From Oribacterium sp. WCC10 (lineage in GTDB: Bacteria; Bacillota; Clostridia; Lachnospirales; Lachnospiraceae), in the NCBI RefSeq assembly GCF_900113415.1, contig NZ_FOPH01000021.1, positions 1-51,427 of the forward strand: DNA of 51,427 bases, in the 5' to 3' direction. Shown here piece by piece: positions 1 through 7,926 of this stretch; positions within the stretch are counted from its first letter, which is position 1, and the number at the start of each line of letters is the position of its first letter. The position numbers and the translations under genes are program-made. The notes under the pieces were generated by a model that did not search any database, was not told where the DNA came from, and worked only from the letters and a program-made list of their open reading frames with translations.

Positions 1-213
1 GACAACCCTACCACCGAGATCGTTACTTATACTGTACAAGGCAACGATGACCGGAAATACTATGTTGATGATTATGCACCTGAAAGCTACCATGAACTTA
101 ATTCAAATATTTGCTTTCCGGTATATATCAAGACCTATATCCGAAAGAACGGAGAGGCTTCATATACTATCAATATCCAGAAAGTCGAAGCAGGCAAAGG
201 TGAACATTTCTGA
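1..213 (+). CDS. 3' end of an unidentified gene (cut by window edge)
   Basis: Frame 1 is open from the first base and ends at a TGA at 211-213, giving 70 residues ending KGEHF. The start lies outside the window. The piece is polar, with alternating beta-type segments (VYIKTYIRKNG, ASYTINIQK), and shows no membrane segment or motif I recognise. Its codon use (many C- and G-ending codons) looks less AT-biased than the neighbouring genes, which could mean a recently acquired gene, but 70 codons is too few to judge. A 252-nt frame at 47-298 overlaps it in another frame and is less convincing. I cannot name a function. Confidence 0.5.
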   Translation, partial: DNPTTEIVTYTVQGNDDRKYYVDDYAPESYHELNSNICFPVYIKTYIRKNGEASYTINIQKVEAGKGEHF

Positions 214-444
214 TTATTACAACCTCACGGCTGTGGATGCATTTTTCTTAGGATGTATTCATGGCCGTTTTCTTTTCCGAAACCACTTTTATATCTGACA
301 TACAGACGCTTTACAGTCTAGTGGGCTCCCTAATCCAAGATAATTATCATTGTTCACTCAGCACAATCAAAATGCTATCTAACATTTAATTTTTTTCTAA
401 AATAACGTATCTGTTTTTGTACTCATTTAAATACAAAAAAGCGA
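214..444. other. intergenic, no gene seen
   Basis: About 230 AT-rich bases between the truncated gene and the sigma-factor promoter. I see no convincing reading frame, RNA gene or terminator. The short frame reaching 298 has no ribosome-binding site and overlaps the upstream gene. Confidence 0.4.
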
Positions 445-473
445 TTTTCACTCTGAGCCGTTTAGACTATAAT
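445..473 (+). promoter_or_regulatory. putative promoter of the sigma-70 gene
   Basis: A perfect TATAAT at 468-473 is preceded, 17 bases upstream, by TTTTCA at 445-450 (4 of 6 matches to TTGACA). It lies 52 bases before the ATG at 526. The -10 is convincing and the -35 is weak. Confidence 0.45.
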
Positions 474-525
474 AGCCGAGTTACTCAAAAACCGACTAAC
501 AATTTATGTGATTTGAAAATAGATT

Positions 526-1839
526 ATGGCCAAAAAAACATTAGATCCTCTTGCATTTAAAAGTATTTTAAAAACACTTAATTCATTTAAAAACTCTCAA
601 AACGGTGTTATTTCCGAGAAGCAGCTCATAGAATCTTTTATAGAATATGATGTTACTGATGAGCAGATGACTAACATTCGCGCTTATCTTGCAACACAGG
701 ATATTACAGTACAGAAAATAGCACCAAATGTTTCGGCAAAAAGAGATAAAGCTGTTTCAAACACCGCAGGCTCAATTACTTCAGCCTCAAAGATTTCTCC
801 GGATAAAGCTACTTCCGGAATATCAGGTAGCTCTGTTAATAAGTCTCATGATACCGATTCTGAATCAACCGATGAGTTTGACGATGAGGAAGAGATAAAC
901 GATGAAGATATTCTAAGTGATGATGAGTTTTCTGATGATGAGCTTTCTGACGAGGATAAGGATGCCAGAAATATCAACATTGATTCACTTAAAAGCATAG
1001 AATCTATTAGCACAGATGATCCGGTTCGAATATATCTTAAGCAGATAGGTATTTATCCTCTGCTTTCAAAGGAAGAAGAGTATGCACTTGCATGCCGCTC
1101 AAGAGATGGTGATGCATACGCCAAATCCAGATTGATAGAGTCCAATCTTCGTCTTGTAGTTTCCGTTGCGAAACATTACGTTGGACGTGGAATGAATTTC
1201 CTTGACCTCATTCAGGAGGGTAATCTTGGGCTGATGCATGGCATAGATAAGTTTGATCCGGATAAGGGATTCAAACTTTCAACCTATGTTACATGGTGGA
1301 TCAAGCAGTCTATCATACGTTCTCTTGCAGATCATTCAAGAACTATACGAGTTCCTGTTCATGTTGTTGAACTTATAAACAAGACAAAGCGTATTTCCAG
1401 AGAAATGTCTTTGGAACTTGGACATGAACCTTCTCTTGAAGAACTTGCTGAACGTATGGATCTTTCATCAGAACGTATTGCAGAAATTCTTTCTTATGAC
1501 AATGGTCTTACTTCACTGGACAGCAAGGTTGGTGATGATGAAGATTCAGAGCTTTCAAATTTTGTAAAGGATGATAAAATCATCAGCCCTGAACAGAATG
1601 CAAATCATATCATGATGAGGGAAGAATTGGATAAAACACTTTGTGTATTATCCGATAAGGAAAAAACCGTAATTGAATATAGATATGGTCTGATAGATGG
1701 ACAGGAACGCACTCTTGAGGAGATTGGACAGATGTACGGTCTCACTCGTGAACGAATTCGTCAGATAGAATCCAAAGCTATAAGAAAACTTCAAAATCCA
1801 AAATATAAGCGAATGCTTACAGGATTCCTCGAAGACTAA
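526..1839 (+). CDS. rpoD: RNA polymerase sigma-70 family factor (RpoD/SigA-like)
   Basis: A 437-residue group 1 or group 2 sigma factor that directs RNA polymerase to promoters. Residues ~8-65 resemble region 1.1, followed by a very acidic Ser/Asp/Glu linker at ~100-155. Region 1.2 starts near 164 ([12 protein letters not shown]), region 2.4 is near 252 ([19 protein letters not shown]) and the region 4.2 helix-turn-helix is near 395 ([20 protein letters not shown]). Canonical primary factors read TYATWWIRQA in region 2.4, so this one is slightly divergent. It is not next to dnaG, the usual place of clostridial rpoD, and stands alone with its own promoter and terminator. It may therefore be a second RpoD paralogue. 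The usual length is 360-380, and the extra residues are the acidic linker. No strong Shine-Dalgarno precedes the ATG. The family is certain; primary versus alternative status is not. Confidence 0.9.
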   Translation: MAKKTLDPLAFKSILKTLNSFKNSQNGVISEKQLIESFIEYDVTDEQMTNIRAYLATQDITVQKIAPNVSAKRDKAVSNTAGSITSASKISPDKATSGISGSSVNKSHDTDSESTDEFDDEEEINDEDILSDDEFSDDELSDEDKDARNINIDSLKSIESISTDDPVRIYLKQIGIYPLLSKEEEYALACRSRDGDAYAKSRLIESNLRLVVSVAKHYVGRGMNFLDLIQEGNLGLMHGIDKFDPDKGFKLSTYVTWWIKQSIIRSLADHSRTIRVPVHVVELINKTKRISREMSLELGHEPSLEELAERMDLSSERIAEILSYDNGLTSLDSKVGDDEDSELSNFVKDDKIISPEQNANHIMMREELDKTLCVLSDKEKTVIEYRYGLIDGQERTLEEIGQMYGLTRERIRQIESKAIRKLQNPKYKRMLTGFLED

Positions 1840-1840
1840 T

Positions 1841-1876
1841 AAAAGCTCCGCAGATTTAATCTGCGGAGCTTTTATT
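1841..1876. terminator. bidirectional intrinsic terminator
   Basis: A near-perfect 16-bp stem (AAAAGCTCCGCAGATT with its complement) has A/T tracts on both sides. It lies 1 base after the sigma-factor stop and 27 bases beyond the stop of the convergent CAP-domain gene, so it can end both transcripts. Confidence 0.9.
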
Positions 1877-1902
1877 ATTATCATTTTTTTATTTATATCT
1901 GA

Positions 1903-2334
1903 TTAGATTCCAAACTCCTGTGCCCAATATGTTCTTCCATTCTTAGTTGTTGTGGAAATTGAGCAGGTAGTAAAATCTGATCTAAGGATATTTGCTCTAT
2001 GTGACTCTGAATTCATCCAGGCATTAACTACTTCATCAGCTGAGTTGTAGCCTTCTGCAAGATTCTCACCATACATGATATCAGGATTTACTGTGTACCA
2101 GTCTGATCCATTGGCTCTTGTATGTGAAAACTTATATGTAATCTCTTCAGCTCTTACAGATGCTGCATTTTCAAGTGCTGCACTGTACTTAACTTCTGAA
2201 AGACCGTTTGCTATTCTAATCTGGTTAACTTTTGCTAAAGCCTCCGCTTCCATATTGGTCTGAGCAAATGCTGTAAAAGACATCATAACAGTTACGAACA
2301 AAACTACTACTAAAGATCTTATACGCTTATTCAT
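1903..2334 (-). CDS. secreted CAP-domain (SCP/PR-1, YkwD-like) protein
   Basis: 143 residues. An N-terminal signal peptide (basic MNKRIR, hydrophobic core to ~22, then AFAQT) indicates export. The rest is a single CAP domain: helix 1 with LAKVNQIRIANGL, the conserved FSHTRANGSDW near residue 70, GENLAEGY, and the SESHRANIL and YWAQEFG segments that end the domain. Bacterial YkwD-type CAP proteins are extracytoplasmic and their biochemical activity is unsettled. The ATG at 2334 has an AAAGGA Shine-Dalgarno. The striking feature is its leader of roughly 340 nt, which carries two c-di-GMP-I riboswitches in tandem, so it is probably produced in response to the motile/sessile second messenger. Confident on family and export; the role is unknown. 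Confidence 0.9.
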   Translation of the reverse strand: MNKRIRSLVVVLFVTVMMSFTAFAQTNMEAEALAKVNQIRIANGLSEVKYSAALENAASVRAEEITYKFSHTRANGSDWYTVNPDIMYGENLAEGYNSADEVVNAWMNSESHRANILRSDFTTCSISTTTKNGRTYWAQEFGI

Positions 2335-2353
2335 CTTATTTTTCCTTTCAAGT

Positions 2354-2412
2354 GCAACTGGCTGACCTTTCGGTCCCTATAGCTTTGCGTCGCCGGATTT
2401 CCCCGGTTTTGC
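2354..2412 (-). promoter_or_regulatory. c-di-GMP-I (GEMM-I) riboswitch, gene-proximal copy
   Basis: Read on the minus strand, the element has GCAA opening P1, a CCGG..CCGG hairpin, the diagnostic GACGCAAAGC, then TATAGGG, an ACCGAAAGGT hairpin and the closing GCCAGTTGC. These are the conserved parts of the GEMM-I aptamer. Its 3' edge is only about 7 bases from the AAAGGA ribosome-binding site of the CAP-domain gene, with no terminator in between, so control of translation initiation is the likely output. A GEMM-Ib (cGAMP) specificity cannot be excluded by eye, but the lineage favours c-di-GMP. Confidence 0.9.
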
Positions 2413-2430
2413 TATTTAAATGATTCAGAA

Positions 2431-2465
2431 TAAAAAGAATGGCACCGGAATTGAATTCCGCTGCC
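2431..2465 (-). terminator. intrinsic terminator between the tandem riboswitches
   Basis: On the minus strand GGCAGCGGAATT pairs with AATTCCGGTGCC (one mismatch) and is followed by ATTCTTTTTATT. The bases just before and into the 5' arm read AACTGGC, exactly complementary to GCCAGTT in the closing strand of the upstream aptamer. This looks like a terminator/antiterminator switch: ligand holds GCCAGTT in P1 and frees the terminator. That mechanism is inference. Confidence 0.7.
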
Positions 2466-2533
2466 AGTTAACCTAGAACAATCTTTATTAGTTTTGTATT
2501 TAACTAAGTATGGAGTTTTTCTCCATGAAGATT

Positions 2534-2594
2534 GCAACTGGCTGACCTTTCGGTCCCTATAGCTTTGCGTCGCCGGATTTCTCCGGTTTTGCCG
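2534..2594 (-). promoter_or_regulatory. c-di-GMP-I (GEMM-I) riboswitch, promoter-proximal copy
   Basis: It is almost identical to the copy at 2354-2412 over 59 bases (one difference in the CCGG hairpin loop region), with the same GACGCAAAGC core and GCCAGTTGC end. It is the first of the pair to be transcribed and is followed about 70 bases later by the terminator hairpin at 2441-2465. Confidence 0.9.
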
Positions 2595-2678
2595 AAATGT
2601 GATTTAGGTTATATCACACCTTTAAAGAGAATTACCTTTCTATGTTTGTTTCTGTTTTATATCCTCTTTACATTTTCT

Positions 2679-2706
2679 ATTTTATCATTTATTTTTTAAA
2701 TTGCAA
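2679..2706 (-). promoter_or_regulatory. putative promoter of the riboswitch-CAP transcript
   Basis: On the minus strand TTGCAA (2701-2706) and TAAAAT (2679-2684) are separated by 16 bases. It lies about 85 bases upstream of the first aptamer. Confidence 0.5.
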
Positions 2707-2788
2707 TAGATTTTATTAAAAATCAGCTATTAAAAATGTTGTTTTAATTTGTATTATGGCCGATATTTTTAATAAAACTCTATAATTA

Positions 2789-4156
2789 TTACTTTCCGCC
2801 ATTATATAAATGGTTTTTAATCTTATTAAACTTAATGAAAAAGTAGCTTACTTCAATAAGGCAACAGGACATCCATCCCACAGGATATCCAAATGCTACT
2901 AATGCCGGCGTATTGGCTATAAATCTTGTTATTATAAATAGATAAATCTGTCTGACAACAACAAATGTAACAAGCATTATTATCATAGGGCCTTTTGAAT
3001 CTCCCCTTCCTCGGAGCGCTCCTGCAAGTACATGATTTATACAGTTGAACATAAGAAAGTAAACATTGGTCCTAAGGAAAAGTATCCCATAGCTGATAAC
3101 ACTTTGATCTGATGTAAAAAGCCTCACGGAATGCGCTGCGAATATCCATATGACAGTTGCTATTATTCCTGTAATCAGAAGAATCATTCCTACAGCTATC
3201 TTTGTTCCGTCATTTGCACGCTTGACTTTTTCTGCTCCCATATTCTGACTTACAAATGTTGTAGACGCCATGGCCATACTCTGCATTGGAAGCATTATAA
3301 ACTGATCGATCTTATTGTAGCAGCTCCAGCCTGCCATACAGCTGGATCCGAAGAAATTTATATAGGCCTGAACAAACACATTTGAAAATGCTGTTATAAC
3401 TGACTGAACTCCTGCAGGAAGTCCCACAAGCATTATCTTTCCTAATGTTGCTCTGTCTATCTGGAGATCATTCCATGTAAGCTTATAAATATCGTTAGTT
3501 TTTGTGAGAAGCCTTAACGTTAGAAATGCTGATATAAATTGTGATATGATTGTTGCCAACGCCACTCCCACAATTCCCAGCTTAAATACAATGACAAAAA
3601 CTAGATCAAGAATAATATTCAGGATACTTGTAAGTATAAGAAAATACAGAGGTCTCCTGGTATCTCCTACTGCACGAAGAATTCCACTTCCAATGTTATA
3701 AATAAGCAACCCTGATATACCTGCAAAATATACCCTGAGATATAGTGTTGCCTCACTCATAACATCTTCCGGTGTTGACATAAAATTAAGCATAGGTGTA
3801 ACACCTAAAACTCCTATTACAGTAAAAATAAGAGATAAAACAAAAGTTGACGCTATAGTTGTTTCAGTTGCAATATGGAGCTTTTCCATGTCTTTAGCAC
3901 CAAAGTATGTACCAATCACTACTCCTGCTCCAACTGAAAATCCGTTAAAAAAGAAGACCAACATATTTATAATCATCGTAGTTGCTCCTACTGCCGCCAA
4001 TGCTTCTGTCCCGACAAAATTACCAACTACTATAGAATCGACCGTGTTATATAACATTTGAAATATGTTACCAAGCATCAAAGGCATTGCAAACAGTATT
4101 ATCTGTGCAATAATATTTCCTTGCGTCATATCCAATGTAGTTGTTGTTTTTCTCAC
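2789..4156 (-). CDS. MATE family efflux transporter
   Basis: 455 residues with about 12 hydrophobic segments throughout, as expected for a multidrug and toxic compound extrusion protein exchanging cations for drugs or metabolites at the cytoplasmic membrane. The N-terminal MTQGNIIAQIILFAMPLMLGN, the VDSIVVGNFVG segment and the repeat of this pattern in the second half are typical of the NorM/DinF superfamily. The start is a GTG (4154-4156) with an AAGGAGG ribosome-binding site 5-6 bases before it. It is a single gene with no obvious partner. The substrate cannot be told from sequence. Confidence 0.9.
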   Translation of the reverse strand: MRKTTTTLDMTQGNIIAQIILFAMPLMLGNIFQMLYNTVDSIVVGNFVGTEALAAVGATTMIINMLVFFFNGFSVGAGVVIGTYFGAKDMEKLHIATETTIASTFVLSLIFTVIGVLGVTPMLNFMSTPEDVMSEATLYLRVYFAGISGLLIYNIGSGILRAVGDTRRPLYFLILTSILNIILDLVFVIVFKLGIVGVALATIISQFISAFLTLRLLTKTNDIYKLTWNDLQIDRATLGKIMLVGLPAGVQSVITAFSNVFVQAYINFFGSSCMAGWSCYNKIDQFIMLPMQSMAMASTTFVSQNMGAEKVKRANDGTKIAVGMILLITGIIATVIWIFAAHSVRLFTSDQSVISYGILFLRTNVYFLMFNCINHVLAGALRGRGDSKGPMIIMLVTFVVVRQIYLFIITRFIANTPALVAFGYPVGWMSCCLIEVSYFFIKFNKIKNHLYNGGK

Positions 4157-4192
4157 GCCTGCCTCCTTGTGAATCTTGCACCTGGATGAATA

Positions 4193-4198
4193 ATTATA
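4193..4198 (-). promoter_or_regulatory. -10 element upstream of the MATE gene
   Basis: Minus-strand TGTTATAAT is an extended -10 (TGnTATAAT). No good -35 hexamer is visible. It lies 36 bases before the GTG start. Confidence 0.4.
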
Positions 4199-4401
4199 AC
4201 ATTCAACCTCATTTTCCTAATTCTATTATTATCTTTCCTATATTTAAATTTATCTTCGATTTTATCGCAGAAGTGATACTTCCATCAACCTATATTGATA
4301 TTCTATCTTTTTGAGCAATAAAAAAATGCAGCTGCAAAAGTTTCCACTCTACAACTACACTTTACAGACATATCATTACTGTAATTATTGGCAACAAAAA
4401 A

Positions 4402-4474
4402 TGCACCTTCAGGGACTTGAACCCTGGACAAACGGATTAAGAGTCCGCTGCTCTACCAACTGAGCTAAAGGTGC
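4402..4474 (-). tRNA. tRNA-Lys (anticodon CTT)
   Basis: A 73-nt cloverleaf on the minus strand: acceptor GCACCTT/AAGGTGC, D arm AGCTCAGTTGGTAGAGC, anticodon stem GCGGA/TCCGT with loop CTCTTAA (anticodon CTT, reading AAG), T arm CAGGGTTCAAGTCCCTG and discriminator A. CCA is not encoded. Confidence 0.95.
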
Positions 4475-4507
4475 ATATCGTGTCGCCGTATCTCAGCGAC
4501 GCGATAT

Positions 4508-4536
4508 AATATAACCTTTTTATTCGACTATGTCAA
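4508..4536 (-). promoter_or_regulatory. promoter of tRNA-Lys
   Basis: On the minus strand a consensus TTGACA (4531-4536), a 17-base spacer and TATATT (4508-4513). A hairpin (GTCGC with GCGAC, 4480-4500) sits between it and the tRNA and may be a processing signal. Confidence 0.75.
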
Positions 4537-4550
4537 CTGTTTTTTGATTT

Positions 4551-4670
4551 TTATTTTGCAGCATCTGCAATAAGACTAATATATCCTGCCGTATCTGCAA
4601 GTGTTGCGCCACTTACAGAATCAACAGCATCACTACTATATTTATTATAGCTTCTCTCATACTGTCTGCT
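4551..4670 (-). pseudogene. remnant of an FMN-binding domain protein (C-terminal ~39 residues)
   Basis: On the minus strand an open stretch with no start, bounded upstream by an in-frame TAA at 4671-4673, encodes about 39 residues: YERSYNKYSSDAVDSVSGAT, then a short tail ending LIADAAK and a stop at 4551. The VDSVSGAT core matches the flavin-attachment/binding motif (D-A-V-S-G-A-T) of FMN_bind proteins (RnfG/NqrC-like and related lipoproteins). Everything upstream has been lost. It is wedged between the tRNA-Arg terminator and the tRNA-Lys promoter, so it is probably debris from an insertion or deletion at a tRNA locus. Confidence 0.55.
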
Positions 4671-4694
4671 TTAAGCTATATAAGTTTTTTCGTA

Positions 4695-4726
4695 ACAAAA
4701 AAGCAGAAGGATAGTTCCTTCTGCTC
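4695..4726 (-). terminator. intrinsic terminator after tRNA-Arg
   Basis: Minus-strand stem AGCAGAAGGA/TCCTTCTGCT with a 4-base loop followed by TTTTTTG, 46 bases beyond the 3' end of the tRNA-Arg gene. Confidence 0.85.
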
Positions 4727-4771
4727 TTCTACACATCAGATTCTATTAATTATAAAATAATCTTAATCATA

Positions 4772-4843
4772 TGTTCCCTGCGGGAATCGAACCCACAACT
4801 ACAGCTTAGGAGGCTATCGTTATATCCATTTAACTAAGAGAAC
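4772..4843 (-). tRNA. tRNA-Arg (anticodon CCT)
   Basis: A 72-nt cloverleaf on the minus strand: acceptor GTTCTCT/AGGGAAC, D stem GTTA/TAAC, anticodon stem ATAGC/GCTGT with loop CTCCTAA (anticodon CCT, reading AGG), T arm GTGGGTTCGATTCCCGC and discriminator A. CCA is not encoded. Confidence 0.93.
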
Positions 4844-4862
4844 CTAATTATTCAGACAATTA

Positions 4863-4891
4863 ATATTAGCATATTAAACTATCCAGTTCAA
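4863..4891 (-). promoter_or_regulatory. promoter of tRNA-Arg
   Basis: Minus-strand TTGAAC (4886-4891), 17 bases, then TGCTAATAT giving an extended -10 TAATAT (4863-4868), 20 bases before the tRNA. Confidence 0.7.
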
Positions 4892-4990
4892 CCACGTATT
4901 CCTATACTCAATAATGCACCATATAGCTTTGAAGCCAGATTCATGCTACACTTAAGTTCAATTATATTCTATATAGGATTGGTCATAATA

Positions 4991-5713
4991 ATGAAAATTA
5001 TACATCATACTTTCCTTGGCTTTATTTTTTCCATAATGCTTATATTTATCAACTTTGTAACGAGCTTTGAAGCGGTATGCTATTGGACACCGGATTTTTA
5101 TAGAAATGAATTTATAAAATATGATGTTACCGGCTCTCTTAAAACATGGATGGGGGAATCCATGAAACTCGACGATATGTGCTATGTTATAGACCAGACT
5201 ATGGTATATCTTCGTGGCGATCGTGAAAATCTTATCATTGAAACAAATATAAATGGCAAACCTGCTATGTTTTATAATGAAAATGAAAAATCTCATATGG
5301 CTGATGTGAGAGATTTATTTGTACTATGTATATTTCTACGAGCTATTTTTATTCTTTCTTGCATAGCCATAGCCGGCTATCTTATAGTTATAGCTAAACC
5401 ATCCGGATCTTTATATTATCTTAGTCGAGGTTATATACACATCTGTCTCATTATACTATTCATTGTCTCGCTAATCGGTATTCTTGCAGCTGCAGACTTC
5501 ACAAAATACTTTACAATATTCCATCAGATTTTTTTCAGTCAAGGCAACTGGTTATTTGATCCAAGAGAAAGTCGTATGATAAACATGCTTCCTGAAGGTT
5601 TCTTTTCTGATTGTGCTCTTAAAATCACTTTTACTTTTATACGTTCAGTTATAGTACTTCTCGTAGCAAGCATATTGGCAGTAGTATTTACCCACAAAAA
5701 AATCTATAAATAA
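4991..5713 (+). CDS. DUF1461/TIGR01906 family integral membrane protein
   Basis: About 240 residues from the ATG at 4991. An upstream in-frame ATG at 4943 exists, but the family usually begins at MK followed by the first membrane helix, as here (MKIIHHTFLGFIFSIMLIF). Four membrane segments are visible: one N-terminal, then one after ~115, one after ~150 and one at the C-terminus. Family hallmarks present are the ENEKSHMADVRDLF segment before helix 2 and the FHQIFFSQGNWLFDP and MLPEGFF stretches in the extracytoplasmic loop before the last helix. Function is unknown in the whole family. No strong Shine-Dalgarno is seen. It lies 13 bases upstream of hflX and may be cotranscribed with it. Confidence 0.8.
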   Translation: MKIIHHTFLGFIFSIMLIFINFVTSFEAVCYWTPDFYRNEFIKYDVTGSLKTWMGESMKLDDMCYVIDQTMVYLRGDRENLIIETNINGKPAMFYNENEKSHMADVRDLFVLCIFLRAIFILSCIAIAGYLIVIAKPSGSLYYLSRGYIHICLIILFIVSLIGILAAADFTKYFTIFHQIFFSQGNWLFDPRESRMINMLPEGFFSDCALKITFTFIRSVIVLLVASILAVVFTHKKIYK

Positions 5714-5726
5714 CCGGAGCTATATA

Positions 5727-7007
5727 ATGATTCAAAATGAAAATATAAATGCAAGAAAAGCTGTTCTCGTTGGAGCATGCTTAAATAATGATAGCACTTT
5801 CGCTACATCTATGAAAGAACTGGAAGGACTTGCTAAAGCAGCAAATATCGAAGTTGTCGCCGACATTACTCAGAATCTTGATTCTCAGGATTCTGCCTAC
5901 TATATCGGTTCAGGTAAAGTCCGGGAGTTGAAAGCTGCTGTATGGGAAATGGATGCTGATATTGTAATTGTCAACAATCAGCTTTCTCCATCACAGCTTG
6001 CCAATCTTGCACACGACCTTGAAGTTGAAGTGATTGACAGAACCAATCTTATTCTCAATATCTTTGCAGATAGAGCAAGATCCAGAGAGGCTAAGATGCA
6101 GGTAGACTATGCAAAGCTTCAGTATATGCTTCCTCGACTTGTGGGTCTGCGTCAGAATCTTAGCAGACAGGGAGGTACTGGTGGATCCATGTCCAACAAG
6201 GGTTCTGGTGAAACTCAGATAGAGCTCGATAGACGACATATTGAAAAGCAGATGTCTGAACTTAGAAAACAACTCCGTGAGGTAAGCCAATACAGAAATA
6301 CACAACGCAAAAAAAGACAAAACTCCGGTATACCTCAAGTTGCACTTGTCGGGTATACCAATGCCGGTAAATCCACACTATTAAACAGGATGCTCAGTAC
6401 CTACTCTCCCGATGACGAAAAGAAAGTAATGGTCAAAGATATGCTCTTTGCCACACTTGATACTACTGTCAGAAAGATAACACCTCCTGATCATCGTGAT
6501 TTTCTTCTTTCTGATACAGTTGGATTTATTAATGCCCTTCCACATGATCTTATAGATGCCTTCCATTCCACGCTTGAAGAGGCAATAAATGCTGATCTTA
6601 TACTTGAGATTATTGATTACTCCGATGAAAACTATCAGATGCATATGGATGTAACTGCCAAAACACTTAAAGACCTCGATGCAGGTCACATTCCTGTATT
6701 GTTTGTTATGAATAAGTGTGACAGAAAATATCCGGAATCAGAGCTTCCCATTGAACGTGGAGATAAAATATATATATCTGCAGAAAAAGGCATTGGTCTT
6801 GATCTTTTGTTAAAAAAGATAGATGAAAAGCTGTTTTCCGGTTTCCTTACCATGGATCTTTTAATCCCCTACACAAAAGGCAGTATTGAACATGACCTTC
6901 AGGAAAGGGCCAGAATCATCTGCACTAAATATGAAGATGACGGAATACATATAAAAGCTGATCTTAATCAGGAAATGATAAAAAGATATTCGGAGTTTAT
7001 TCAATAA
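5727..7007 (+). CDS. hflX: ribosome-associated GTPase HflX
   Basis: 426 residues, the normal length. The N-terminal HflX domain includes YYIGSGKVRELK and the NQLSPSQLANL stretch, followed by QVDYAKLQYMLPRL, the helical linker with GSGETQIELDRR, and the GTPase domain: G1 GYTNAGKST near residue 208, G3 DTVGFINALP and G4 NKCD. HflX splits stalled or stress-inactivated 70S ribosomes in the cytoplasm. A CCGGAG site precedes the ATG. It is followed after 4 bases by ylmH, so the two are cotranscribed. Confidence 0.95.
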   Translation: MIQNENINARKAVLVGACLNNDSTFATSMKELEGLAKAANIEVVADITQNLDSQDSAYYIGSGKVRELKAAVWEMDADIVIVNNQLSPSQLANLAHDLEVEVIDRTNLILNIFADRARSREAKMQVDYAKLQYMLPRLVGLRQNLSRQGGTGGSMSNKGSGETQIELDRRHIEKQMSELRKQLREVSQYRNTQRKKRQNSGIPQVALVGYTNAGKSTLLNRMLSTYSPDDEKKVMVKDMLFATLDTTVRKITPPDHRDFLLSDTVGFINALPHDLIDAFHSTLEEAINADLILEIIDYSDENYQMHMDVTAKTLKDLDAGHIPVLFVMNKCDRKYPESELPIERGDKIYISAEKGIGLDLLLKKIDEKLFSGFLTMDLLIPYTKGSIEHDLQERARIICTKYEDDGIHIKADLNQEMIKRYSEFIQ

Positions 7008-7011
7008 CATT

Positions 7012-7815
7012 ATGGAACATAACAATTATCTTGAGGGACATATACGTGATTTGTCAGAACGTGCCTTCAATAATGATTATCTTACTCATACAGGCTTTTT
7101 GTCTTTATCAGAACTGGCATTTTTTTATTCACTTGTACAATCATCAGGCATTTCTCCACATATGCATATTTTTAATGGATGTCCATTTTTCGTGTATGGA
7201 GGCCATGAAGATTCCGAAAGAAGTGTTATATGTTTCCTTCCAAGCTATATGACCCGAGAAGATTTCCACAAAAATGAGATATCTCATGGGGATATTGTGA
7301 ATTGCATCCACATAACACCTCTAAATAAAAAATTCGCAGACGAATTAACACATAGAGATTATTTAGGAGCTCTTATGAACTTAGGACTAGAGCGTGACCT
7401 TATAGGAGATATTCTTGTAGATGAACAATCAGCTTTCGTATTTGTTTTATCAGAAGCCTCTCATATCATTTCGGAAGAACTCTCAAGAGTTAAGCACACC
7501 TCTGTTCAATGTAATATAATATCTCCTTCTGAATGCACAGTTAAGACAGTTTTTTCCGCAATAAGCGGATCAGTTGCTTCGGAACGTCTGGATGCCATTC
7601 TTTCTATGGTTTTCCATTTGTCACGTGGTAAATCACTAGATATTGTTAAATCAGAAAATGTATTTGTAGACGGAAGAATTCTTACGGACCCAGGTTATAC
7701 ATTAAAACCAGGTGAACGTGTTTCAGTACGTGGATATGGCAAGTTCATATATGAAGGAACAGGTAATTCTACCAAAAAAGGGCGTTTCTACGCTAATGTA
7801 AGCCTATATTCATAA
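7012..7815 (+). CDS. ylmH: YlmH-like S4-domain RNA-binding protein
   Basis: 267 residues, close to the usual ~260. The N-terminal part has the YlmH pattern: FLSLSELAFFYSLVQ, then FFVYGGHEDSERSVICFLP. The C-terminal S4 RNA-binding domain begins near 190 (SERLDAILSMVFHLSRGKS) and continues through VFVDGRILTDPGYTLKPG and RVSVRGYGKF. YlmH homologues bind RNA and in Bacillus act on stalled 50S subunits carrying peptidyl-tRNA. Sitting directly behind hflX fits a shared ribosome-rescue role, which is an inference. In many Firmicutes ylmH lies in the division cluster, so this location is different. A strong hairpin terminator follows. Confidence 0.85.
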   Translation: MEHNNYLEGHIRDLSERAFNNDYLTHTGFLSLSELAFFYSLVQSSGISPHMHIFNGCPFFVYGGHEDSERSVICFLPSYMTREDFHKNEISHGDIVNCIHITPLNKKFADELTHRDYLGALMNLGLERDLIGDILVDEQSAFVFVLSEASHIISEELSRVKHTSVQCNIISPSECTVKTVFSAISGSVASERLDAILSMVFHLSRGKSLDIVKSENVFVDGRILTDPGYTLKPGERVSVRGYGKFIYEGTGNSTKKGRFYANVSLYS

Positions 7816-7827
7816 TTCTTATAAAAT

Positions 7828-7872
7828 AAAGCTCAGTGTTGACATACTTTACGTCAACACTGAGCTCTTTAT
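7828..7872. terminator. bidirectional terminator
   Basis: The 13-bp stem GCTCAGTGTTGAC/GTCAACACTGAGC, with an A-rich 5' flank and CTTTATC on the 3' side, lies between the convergent ylmH and solute-binding protein genes. Confidence 0.85.
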
Positions 7873-7926
7873 CAATCGATAAAGTTACTGGTATTTTTAT
7901 ATTTCTCTAATGTCCGTACACAACTA

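Noticed and set aside
2354-2594. The two ~59-bp near-identical copies as a CRISPR array or insertion-sequence ends
   Set aside because: Only two copies, with conserved GEMM-I core and a matching orientation to the gene; they are riboswitches.
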